In this document: positions 1 through 5,939 of the stretch, in pieces
How positions within the stretch are numbered: position 1 is the first letter of the stretch
Layout: each line of letters starts with the position of its first letter
Source of the DNA: Actinomycetes bacterium
Lineage (GTDB): Bacteria > Actinomycetota > Acidimicrobiia > Acidimicrobiales > JAMCPL01
Assembly: GCA_021846725.1 (NCBI GenBank)
Contig: JAJZWK010000050.1
Location: 1-8,026, forward strand
Reading direction: 5' to 3'
DNA: 8,026 nucleotides
Program-made: the position numbers and the translations under genes
The notes under the pieces: generated by a model
Database searches by the model: none
Told to the model about the DNA's origin: nothing
The model's input: only the letters and a program-made list of their open reading frames with translations

Positions 1-958
1 TACTACCCGTCAGCTTCTCGAAGCTGGAATGCATTTTGGGCACCAGACCAGGCGGTGGAATCCGAAGATGGCTAGATACATCTATGGTGAGAAGAAGGGT
101 ATCTATGTAATAGACGTTAAAAAGACGCTGGAAGGCATTGATAAAGCTTACAGCTTTATCAGGGATCTTGTAGCCAAGGGTGGGGTAGTATTGTTCGTGG
201 GTACCAAGAAACAGGCCCAAGAGCCAATCGCTGCTTATGCCAAAGCATGTGGAATGCCCTATGTGAACGAACGCTGGTTGGGTGGTATGCTGACAAATTT
301 CTCTACCATATCGGCCAGGGTCCGCAAATTGCAAGAATACGAAGATATGGATGCTGCTGGCGACTTCGATGCTATGCCCAAGAAGGAAGCGCTTCAGTAC
401 AGGCGTGAGTTGGAGAAGTTCAGGAGGAACCTTGGAGGTATAAGGACACTCGAGCGTATTCCGGATGCAGTGTTCATCATTGATACGTCCAAAGAGCATA
501 TTGCAGTTGCAGAGGCAAACAAGTTGCATATACCGGTTGTAGCTGTGGTGGACACCAATTGTGACCCTGATCAAATTGATTACATCATACCCGGCAATGA
601 TGATGCTATACGTGCAAGTATGCTGGTATGTCGTGCCATGGCCGAAGCAGTGGCGGAGGGCAGGTATATGCGTGAAAATAATCTGTATCTCCCGGATAAC
701 TCTACTAGTGATCAGTCTGGATTCCTAGTGGCTGCTCAAGGATATATTGCCAGCAGTGATGTAGCAGGTAGCGCAAATATGGATGGAGTAGGCGGTGCAG
801 AAGAGGGTGCTGGTGCATCAGATGGAGTAGGCGGTGCTGAAGGTGCTGAGGGTGCTGGTGCATCAGATGGAGTAGGCGGTACTGAAGGTGCAGAAGAGGG
901 CACAGAAGAGGGTGCTGGTGCAGCAGAAATAGACATGGCGGGCGATACAAATATATAA
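1..958 (+). CDS. rpsB: 30S ribosomal protein S2 (5' partial) with long acidic C-terminal tail
   Basis: S2 is a structural protein of the small ribosomal subunit, needed for binding of S1-type factors and for initiation. The reading frame is open from base 2 and gives 318 visible residues. The visible protein begins TTRQLLEAGMHFGHQTRRWN, so only about five N-terminal residues are missing; the ATG at 29 is internal. S2 signatures seen include HFGHQTRRWNPKM, VLFVGTKKQAQ, ERWLGGMLTNF, and IPVVAVVDTNCDPDQIDYIIPGNDDA (in two parts, around bases 533-610). The conserved fold ends near the Arg codon at 671-673. The remaining 94 codons contain no Lys or Arg and are rich in Gly, Ala, Glu and Asp, with internal repeats at 782-925. 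E. coli S2 is about 241 residues, so this tail is an addition. Acidic S2 tails occur in some actinobacteria (from memory). The gene's promoter and any S2 autoregulatory leader lie outside the window. Identity is certain; the role of the tail is unknown. Confidence 0.97.
   Translation, partial: TTRQLLEAGMHFGHQTRRWNPKMARYIYGEKKGIYVIDVKKTLEGIDKAYSFIRDLVAKGGVVLFVGTKKQAQEPIAAYAKACGMPYVNERWLGGMLTNFSTISARVRKLQEYEDMDAAGDFDAMPKKEALQYRRELEKFRRNLGGIRTLERIPDAVFIIDTSKEHIAVAEANKLHIPVVAVVDTNCDPDQIDYIIPGNDDAIRASMLVCRAMAEAVAEGRYMRENNLYLPDNSTSDQSGFLVAAQGYIASSDVAGSANMDGVGGAEEGAGASDGVGGAEGAEGAGASDGVGGTEGAEEGTEEGAGAAEIDMAGDTNI
782..925 (+). repeat. Imperfect in-frame tandem repeat (3 units) in the S2 tail
   Basis: Three consecutive units begin with the same bases, gatggagtaggcggt (Asp-Gly-Val-Gly-Gly), at 782, 821 and 866. 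Unit lengths are 39, 45 and 60 bases, encoding DGVGGAEEGAGAS, DGVGGAEGAEGAGAS and a 20-residue third unit ending EEGAGAA. Third positions are nearly identical between units, which points to recent DNA-level duplication rather than only protein-level bias. All length differences are multiples of three, so the frame is kept. Confidence 0.9.
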
Positions 959-991
959 CGGTAATTTGGATAATAACATAGATGATGAAAC

Positions 992-995
992 GAGG
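992..995 (+). promoter_or_regulatory. Ribosome binding site for tsf
   Basis: GAGG lies 8 bases before the TTG at 1004. It supports TTG as the tsf start codon, because no ATG or GTG is available near the conserved N-terminus. Confidence 0.6.
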
Positions 996-1003
996 TAATT
1001 GAA

Positions 1004-1798
1004 TTGAGTAATAATTTCACAGCTCAAGATGTTCAGCGATTGCGGCAACTTACTGGTGCTGGAATGCTCGACGCCAAACATGCGCTTGAGAACTGTGGGG
1101 GTGATATGGAGGAGGCCAAGCAATGGTTGCGAGTTAAGGGTCTTGCCGGTGCAGCAAAACTAGAAGGCAGGGAGGCGGGGCAAGGTGCTGTGTCGCTTGT
1201 AATAAAGAATGGAGTGGCTGCGGCAGTCGAATTACGGTGTGAAACCGACTTTGTGGCAAAGGCCCCTCAATTCGTAACCGCCGTCGAACAGCTTGCAAAT
1301 ACGCTGGCTATAGAGGGTGAGCATGCCTTAGAAGGACAGGAGGAGACAATAGACGAATTGCGTACCTCCTTCAGGGAGAATATATCTCTGGGTAGGACAC
1401 TTAGGATTGAGGCAGGACATGGCAATGTAATTGGAGGTTACTTGCACACCCAGACTGGTAGGGGCATAAACGCTGTTGTAGTCGAGTTGTCCGGAGGAAC
1501 CGAGGAACTTGCACACGACATAGCTGTCCACATAGCCTTTACTAAGCCCAAATATATATCTCGCAGTGAAGTACCTACTGAGGATGTAGAGGCAGAGAGG
1601 GCAACATTGCTCGAGATATCAAGAAATGAGGGTAAGCCTGAGTCCGCACTCGAAAAGATAGTAGAGGGCAGACTTAATGGCTTCTTCAAGGACAATTGCC
1701 TGGAAGAGCAGCCCTATGTGCGTGACGAGAAGGTGACAATAGCCAAGCTGCTCGATCAGGCGAAAGTTGTCAGGTTTTCTCAGATAGTCGTAGGTTAG
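1004..1798 (+). CDS. tsf: Translation elongation factor Ts
   Basis: EF-Ts is the cytoplasmic guanine-nucleotide exchange factor that releases GDP from EF-Tu so that EF-Tu-GTP can reform. The product is 264 residues, close to the usual 265-285. The N-terminal UBA-like domain (residues 6-45) shows the family pattern RLRQLTGAGMLDAKHAL followed by GGDMEEAKQWLR. The EF-Tu contact motif ETDFVAK is at residues 80-86. Both core subdomains and the C-terminal segment (LLDQAKVVRFSQIVVG) are present. The start is TTG, backed by GAGG 8 bases upstream; translation from it gives MSNNFTAQDVQ, as expected for the family. The gap from rpsB is 45 bases without a terminator, and the rpsB-tsf pair is nearly universal. 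Of 14 isoleucine codons 12 are ATA and none is ATC, which is odd for a gene expected to be very highly expressed. Confidence 0.97.
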   Translation: MSNNFTAQDVQRLRQLTGAGMLDAKHALENCGGDMEEAKQWLRVKGLAGAAKLEGREAGQGAVSLVIKNGVAAAVELRCETDFVAKAPQFVTAVEQLANTLAIEGEHALEGQEETIDELRTSFRENISLGRTLRIEAGHGNVIGGYLHTQTGRGINAVVVELSGGTEELAHDIAVHIAFTKPKYISRSEVPTEDVEAERATLLEISRNEGKPESALEKIVEGRLNGFFKDNCLEEQPYVRDEKVTIAKLLDQAKVVRFSQIVVG

Positions 1799-1831
1799 TT
1801 GTATGTTGGTGAGACTGAATCATAAGGTGAT

Positions 1832-2569
1832 GTGCCTGATACGATGAGTGGTGATTACTCACAACGTCAGCTACTCAAGATTTCAGGAGAGGCACTTGTT
1901 TCTGCCAGTTGTTCTGACACCATAGATGCTGCGGTACTCGCTCAGATGGCTGAGGATATAGCTGGAGTAGTCTCTGACCTCGGTATCGAATTGGGCATAG
2001 TAGTAGGTGGAGGAAACATATGGAGGGGTGACCGTGGGGCAGGAAAGGGGATAGAAAGGTCGTCGTCGGATGCTATGGGGATGCTTGCCACGGTGATCAA
2101 CGCTCTTGCTCTGCAAGATGCCATAGAACGTGCCGGTCAACCTACTCGCGTAATGACAGCCGTTCAGATGGCGCAGGTAGCTGAGCCTTATATTCGAAGG
2201 CGTGCCATACGACACCTCGAGAAGGGGAGGGTTATCATATTGGCAGGAGGTATGGGTAATCCCTACTTTACTACAGATACGTCAGCTGCTTTACGTGCCG
2301 CTGAAATAGGGGCTGACATTCTTCTAAAGGGTACTCATTCTGGTGTAGACGGAGTATACTCTGCTGACCCCAGAGAAGATCCCTCTGCCGTTAGGTATGC
2401 ACGTTTGTCCTTTATGGACCTACTCAACAGGGATCTGAGAGTGATGGATATGACAGCTGTTACTTTTTGCAAGGACAACAACCTACCCGTGCTGGTATTC
2501 GAAGTCAGCTTGCCCGGTAATTTGCGTAAGGCTCTTTCAGGTGAAGAGATAGGTACCCTTGTAAAGTGA
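1832..2569 (+). CDS. pyrH: UMP kinase (uridylate kinase)
   Basis: PyrH phosphorylates UMP to UDP with ATP in the cytoplasm, on the way to UTP and CTP. It belongs to the amino-acid kinase fold, not to the eukaryotic-type nucleoside monophosphate kinases. The product is 245 residues from the GTG at 1832. Motifs are LLKISGEAL (14-22), the phosphate-binding GIVVGGGNIWRG (55-66), MGMLATVINALALQDAIE (82-99), GGMGNPYFTTDTSAALRA (139-156), ADILLKGTHSGVDGVYSADP (161-180) and DLRVMDMTAV (201-210). The start is uncertain: GTG 1832 sits only 4 bases after AAGG (1824-1827), while an in-frame ATG at 1844 is 16 bases after it and would give 241 residues, nearer to the usual length. An in-frame TAA at 1823-1825 excludes anything further upstream. 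CTP made downstream of this step is the substrate of CdsA, encoded two genes later. Identity is very secure. Confidence 0.97.
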   Translation: MPDTMSGDYSQRQLLKISGEALVSASCSDTIDAAVLAQMAEDIAGVVSDLGIELGIVVGGGNIWRGDRGAGKGIERSSSDAMGMLATVINALALQDAIERAGQPTRVMTAVQMAQVAEPYIRRRAIRHLEKGRVIILAGGMGNPYFTTDTSAALRAAEIGADILLKGTHSGVDGVYSADPREDPSAVRYARLSFMDLLNRDLRVMDMTAVTFCKDNNLPVLVFEVSLPGNLRKALSGEEIGTLVK

Positions 2570-2648
2570 GTTGTATGAGTGTCCTTCGGATGGTTAAATT
2601 GTTCCGTCAGTCGTGCAATCATTCTCAGAGACAGCTACGCTTGAAACT

Positions 2649-3218
2649 ATGAACGAAGAAATTATAGATGTAGCCATTGAAGAGGCTAAAGAAAAGATGA
2701 GCAAGGCGGTAGGGCATGTCAAGTCTGAGCTTGGTGGCATTAGAACTGGTCGGGCTGCTCCAGGGCTGGTCGAAACCATAAAAGTCCAAATGTATGGAGC
2801 AGAGGTTGAATTACGCCAGCTGGCTTCCATATCCGTACCTGAGTCCAAGATGCTGGTAATATCTCCCTATGATAAGGGGTCTATAGAAGCTATCGAGAAG
2901 GCCATTCAAAGCTCTGGATTGGGTGTTACCCCCAATTCTGATGGTCAGGTAATCAGGCTGTCGTTTCCTCCGCTTACCGAGGACAGGAGGAAAGATCTGG
3001 TAAAACTGGTCAAGCAGAAGGCAGAGGATGGCAGGGTAGCTGTACGCAATCTTCGCCGTCAAGCCAGGCATGAGTTGGAAGCGCTCGAACATGGTAGTGA
3101 GATATCTTCGGATGAACTGGAGAGGGCAGAGCGTGAAATGGAGAAAGCGACCCATAGTGCAATTGGTGAAATAGATGCCCTACTGGCTCACAAAGAGACT
3201 GAGTTGATGGAAGTATAG
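2649..3218 (+). CDS. frr: Ribosome recycling factor
   Basis: RRF works with EF-G to split the post-termination ribosome into subunits. The protein from ATG 2649 is 189 residues, against 185 in E. coli. Visible family features are KMSKAVGHVKSELGGIRTGRAAPG in the first helix of the triple-helix bundle (split here by positions 17-40), VELRQLASISVPES, the domain II strand GVTPNSDGQVIRLSFPPLTE, then ERRKDL-like DRRKDLVKLVKQKAE and RVAVRNLRRQA, and a C-terminal helix ending ALLAHKETELMEV. An in-frame GTG at 2613 would add 12 residues (MQSFSETATLET) with no counterpart in the family, so I prefer 2649. Neither start has a convincing Shine-Dalgarno sequence. An in-frame TAA at 2595 bars starts further upstream. 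The stop codon is 2 bases before the cdsA start, so the two genes are probably translationally coupled. Confidence 0.95.
   Translation: MNEEIIDVAIEEAKEKMSKAVGHVKSELGGIRTGRAAPGLVETIKVQMYGAEVELRQLASISVPESKMLVISPYDKGSIEAIEKAIQSSGLGVTPNSDGQVIRLSFPPLTEDRRKDLVKLVKQKAEDGRVAVRNLRRQARHELEALEHGSEISSDELERAEREMEKATHSAIGEIDALLAHKETELMEV
3209..3213 (+). promoter_or_regulatory. Ribosome binding site for cdsA, inside the frr end
   Basis: GGAAG lies within the last codons of frr, 7 bases before the GTG at 3221. It supports GTG 3221 as the true start of cdsA, and therefore that the long acidic N-terminal extension is translated. Confidence 0.55.
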
Positions 3219-3220
3219 TA

Positions 3221-4627
3221 GTGGACGATGCTGTTCATGAGGAGTCAAATCCTACCCAGCAGGTGAAGATCACCGGTGCCATGCTTGCTACAGAGGCAAG
3301 TAAGGTGGAGGCCCGTTCAAAGCAGGGTCATGATGGGGATGGAAAGCAGGAGGAGCGGGTACAGGGGGAAGCAGATACGCATGAGGAATCGCCAGCCAAT
3401 GGCGAGTCATCAGGTGAAGGCGATGGAAATGATCTACGGTTGCCTGCATGGACGGATCCACCTACTGGTGTCGTACCTGCTGTACTGCGTGAAATAGCCA
3501 GGGAGAGTGGCGATACGGATGAAGAGGTAGCCATGCTGGAAGAGGGAGCGCTCCACGCTCCGTCGTGGCGAGAACATGCTCACGAGTGGGAGGCACTTGA
3601 TGTAGACGTAGAGGTGCTCTTTGGTGAAGAGATGGAAGTAGGTGAGGCTGGTTCTGTTGCGAGTAGCTCCGTGGAAGAATCTGCCGAAAGTTCTGTCCAA
3701 GAATCTGCCGAAGTGTCACTCGAAGAGAGCGTCGAAGAGAGTGGGGCAATACATGACGACAGCAGGGAAGATACTCATCGTCGACTTATCGGAAGTGGGC
3801 GGAAGGACTCAGGTCGTAATCTCGTTGTTGCGATAGCAAGTGGTCTGGCCATAGGAGGACTGGCACTACTCTCGTTTTACTTAGGTCCTCTTACTACTGT
3901 GATATTCTGCTCAGTGCTGGTGATTCTTGCATCCATGGAATGTTATGCTACTTTACGAAGAGCACATAGGCATCCGGTCACGTTGATAGGATTGCTGGGC
4001 TCTCTGGCTGCTATGATTGCGTCGTATAATGCTGGTCTGCCCGGACTGGCTGTAGCCATGAGTGCGACTTTTGTAGCTGTAGGTATATGGCTTGTGTTTA
4101 TGCCTCGTGCCAGGGTAAGGCCGGTTACCCGTGCTAGTTCTACCATATTTGGTTTCCTGTGGATAGGTATGCTTGGTTCCTATTCCGCCCTTCTGGTGAA
4201 CCCGGCCACCTTTCCTCATCGCCATGGGATAGCATTCTTGCTGGGAGCTATTATAGCTACGGTGGCTTCCGATATCGGTGCATATGCCCTAGGTAGCTTG
4301 TATGGGCATCATAAGATGGCACCTGTCATCAGTCCCAATAAGAGTTGGGAGGGGTTGGCAGGAGCTGCAGTTGCTTCAGTGGGGGTCTCTGCCGGTATTT
4401 TGCCATTGATCTCGCCGTGGACTCTATCAAGTGCTATCCTGCTTGGTGTGGTCGTTGCTGTGGTGTCTCCTCTGGGGGATCTTATGGAATCAATGATCAA
4501 GAGGGAATTGGGCGTGAAGGATATGGGGTCCATGCTACCTGGACACGGAGGTATACTCGATCGTATAGACGGCCTGCTGTTTGTATTGCCTGCCACCTTC
4601 TTTCTGGTAAGCATCATCAAGATCTGA
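3221..4627 (+). CDS. cdsA: Phosphatidate cytidylyltransferase (CDP-diacylglycerol synthase) with ~198-residue acidic N-terminal extension
   Basis: CdsA is an integral membrane enzyme that converts phosphatidic acid and CTP to CDP-diacylglycerol, the precursor of the phospholipids. The product is 468 residues; typical bacterial CdsA has about 260-300. Residues 1-198 are hydrophilic and acidic, probably cytoplasmic and disordered, and contain an LPAWTDPPTGVVPAVL island (74-89), an APSWREHAHEWE island (113-124), a stretch 118-181 with no Lys or Arg, and Ser/Glu repeats (150-173). Residues 200-466 hold about eight or nine membrane segments. Conserved catalytic parts are SDIGAYALGSLYG (350-362), ISPNKSWEG (370-378) and the CDS signature SMIKRELGVKD plus LPGHGGILDRID (424-450), including the metal-binding Asp residues. 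The GTG start has a GGAAG site and is 2 bases after frr. No uppS lies between frr and cdsA, unlike Firmicutes and Proteobacteria. Enzyme identity is very secure; the role of the extension is unknown. Confidence 0.95.
   Translation: MDDAVHEESNPTQQVKITGAMLATEASKVEARSKQGHDGDGKQEERVQGEADTHEESPANGESSGEGDGNDLRLPAWTDPPTGVVPAVLREIARESGDTDEEVAMLEEGALHAPSWREHAHEWEALDVDVEVLFGEEMEVGEAGSVASSSVEESAESSVQESAEVSLEESVEESGAIHDDSREDTHRRLIGSGRKDSGRNLVVAIASGLAIGGLALLSFYLGPLTTVIFCSVLVILASMECYATLRRAHRHPVTLIGLLGSLAAMIASYNAGLPGLAVAMSATFVAVGIWLVFMPRARVRPVTRASSTIFGFLWIGMLGSYSALLVNPATFPHRHGIAFLLGAIIATVASDIGAYALGSLYGHHKMAPVISPNKSWEGLAGAAVASVGVSAGILPLISPWTLSSAILLGVVVAVVSPLGDLMESMIKRELGVKDMGSMLPGHGGILDRIDGLLFVLPATFFLVSIIKI
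3668..3739 (+). repeat. Three 24-bp in-frame repeats encoding Ser/Glu octapeptides in the CdsA leader
   Basis: Three consecutive 24-base units at 3668, 3692 and 3716 encode SVEESAES, SVQESAEV and SLEESVEE (CdsA residues 150-173). The first two share the run gaatctgccgaa exactly; the third has diverged and uses different synonymous codons. This looks like a small duplication that has aged, in the linker just before the first membrane segment. Confidence 0.75.
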
Positions 4628-4647
4628 GTCGGTGCCTGGATATCATA

Positions 4648-4665
4648 GCGAAAATAGGTAAGTAT
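4648..4665 (+). repeat. Spacer element copy 1 (before dxr)
   Basis: The 18 bases gcgaaaataggtaagtat in the cdsA-dxr gap match the element at 5922-5939 in 17 of 18 positions (g/t difference at base 11). It ends 6 bases before the dxr ATG. Its AGG (4656-4658) is the only Shine-Dalgarno-like triplet for dxr, 13 bases before the start. The function is unknown: it could be a translation-initiation or processing element, or the remains of a duplicated spacer. Confidence 0.6.
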
Positions 4666-4671
4666 ATTTAC

Positions 4672-5898
4672 ATGGCATCTCCATTGGACAAAGTGCCGAA
4701 CAATGAGTCTAACGATGTACTCAGTACGGTGGCAAGTAAGACACCTAAAAAAATAGCCATTATGGGCTCTACCGGTTCTATAGGCAAACAGGCCATAGAT
4801 GTAGTGAAGAGTAGCGAAGGCAGATTTAAAGTGGTGGCCATGTCGGCCTATAGCGATTGGAAGACATTGGCTGCCCAGGCACACGAACTGCACCCCGAAT
4901 TGGTCGTAATAGGTGATCGAGATGCGGCTTCCTACCTAGCGCAGGAGTTACCACAGGGGACATCTATGGAGGTAGGTGCATCTGGGTTGATAGATGCCGT
5001 CATGGCAGGCGATGTGGTACTTAATGCTGTAGTCGGGTTTGCCGGCTTACAGATTACGATTGCAGCTCTTCAAGAGGGTAAGCGCTTGGCACTCGCCAAC
5101 AAGGAGTCTTTGGTTGCCGGAGGAGACCTGGTCAGCAGCATTTTGAGCAGAGGGATAGGAGAGATAATACCGGTGGATTCCGAACATTGCGCAATTCAGC
5201 AATGCATGAGGGCATCGGCAGGTACTGGTGAGGTATCCAGGCTGATTATTACATCTTCAGGCGGCCCCTTCAGGGGATTTACTTCGGAGCAGCTTTCTGA
5301 TGTAACTGTTGCACAGGCCCTGAACCATCCAAACTGGGTTATGGGGTCAAAGATAACCGTGGATTCCTCTACTCTTATGAACAAGGGACTTGAAGTAATC
5401 GAAGCCCATGTATTGTTTGGCATGGATTACGACAAGATAGAGGTAGTAATTCATCCGCAGTCTATAGTGCACTCGATGGTGGAGTTCGTAGACGGTGCTA
5501 CGATGGCGCAAATGTCGAATCCAGATATGAGGTTGCCTATAGGATATGCACTTGGCTATCCGGAGAGGATGCCCATTGCATACGGTAAGCTCGATTGGAG
5601 AGTATTGAGTAGGCTGGATTTCGATTTGCCTGACAGGGAATTATTCCGTTGTCTTGCTATAGCAGAAGAGGCAGGAAGACTTGGTAGGTCATATCCTGTA
5701 TGGTTGAACGCCGCAAACGAGGTAGCAGTGGAGCTGTTTCTCAAAGGCGCTCTGTCTTGGTGCTCTATAGCAGATGTAGTGGGGAGAGCAGTAGAGTCTT
5801 GTGAGGGGAGGAAGATGGATACCGTAGAAGAGGTAGAGCATGAGGATGAGCTTGCTCGCCAGGAAGCCAGAAGAATCATTGATCATTTGGCCAGCTGA
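4672..5898 (+). CDS. dxr: 1-deoxy-D-xylulose 5-phosphate reductoisomerase
   Basis: DXR catalyses the first committed step of the MEP isoprenoid pathway, converting DXP to MEP with NADPH and a divalent metal in the cytoplasm. From ATG 4672 the protein is 408 residues (family about 380-400). The NADPH-binding start KKIAIMGSTGSIG is at 26-38, followed by LANKESLVAGG (141-151). The metal-binding motif PVDSEHCAIQQC (167-178) supplies Asp169 and Glu171. NHPNWVMGSKITVDSSTLMN (218-237) continues into KGLEVIEA with Glu241, the third metal ligand by alignment to E. coli. HPQSIVHSMVEF and the C-terminal helical domain with WLNAANEVAVE follow. The first ~25 residues (MASPLDKVPNNESNDVLS...) are a hydrophilic extension; a GTG at 4729 would give 389 residues but has no ribosome binding site. 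The frame also runs open upstream into cdsA, but that part is not coding. ispG, from the same pathway, lies two genes downstream. Confidence 0.97.
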   Translation: MASPLDKVPNNESNDVLSTVASKTPKKIAIMGSTGSIGKQAIDVVKSSEGRFKVVAMSAYSDWKTLAAQAHELHPELVVIGDRDAASYLAQELPQGTSMEVGASGLIDAVMAGDVVLNAVVGFAGLQITIAALQEGKRLALANKESLVAGGDLVSSILSRGIGEIIPVDSEHCAIQQCMRASAGTGEVSRLIITSSGGPFRGFTSEQLSDVTVAQALNHPNWVMGSKITVDSSTLMNKGLEVIEAHVLFGMDYDKIEVVIHPQSIVHSMVEFVDGATMAQMSNPDMRLPIGYALGYPERMPIAYGKLDWRVLSRLDFDLPDRELFRCLAIAEEAGRLGRSYPVWLNAANEVAVELFLKGALSWCSIADVVGRAVESCEGRKMDTVEEVEHEDELARQEARRIIDHLAS

Positions 5899-5921
5899 GC
5901 ACCCAGGCCGGTTGATTATGT

Positions 5922-5939
5922 GCGAAAATAGTTAAGTAT
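5922..5939 (+). repeat. Spacer element copy 2 (before the site-2 protease gene)
   Basis: The 18 bases gcgaaaatagttaagtat in the dxr-rseP gap match 4648-4665 in 17 of 18 positions. Both copies start about 20-23 bases after the preceding stop codon. This copy overlaps the first two bases of the ATG at 5938, whereas copy 1 ends 6 bases before its ATG. No Shine-Dalgarno sequence is apparent for the downstream gene. Confidence 0.6.

Noticed and set aside
946..974. Possible internal promoter before tsf (GATAAT at 969-974)
   Set aside because: The -10-like hexamer is in an AT-rich gap but the matching -35 position (tacaaa, 946-951) fits poorly; rpsB-tsf co-transcription is the simpler reading.
705..1123. 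Minus-strand open frames rich in Pro, Ser, Ala, His and Leu opposite the rpsB tail
   Set aside because: They are the reverse reading of the Gly/Ala/Glu repeat; the apparent Pro/Ser-rich protein is a by-product of the repeat.
2583..2593. Short inverted repeat tcc-ttc-gga after pyrH as a terminator
   Set aside because: The stem is only three pairs and no T-run follows.
4345..4671. Upstream extension of the dxr frame (109 residues before ATG 4672)
   Set aside because: It overlaps the catalytic part of cdsA in another frame and reads as non-conserved Cys/Gly-rich sequence; DXR homology starts after 4672.
4309..4893. 194-residue open frame on the minus strand across the cdsA-dxr junction
   Set aside because: It lies opposite two conserved genes, its protein resembles no family I know, and it has low-complexity and His/Thr-rich runs expected from reading coding DNA backwards.
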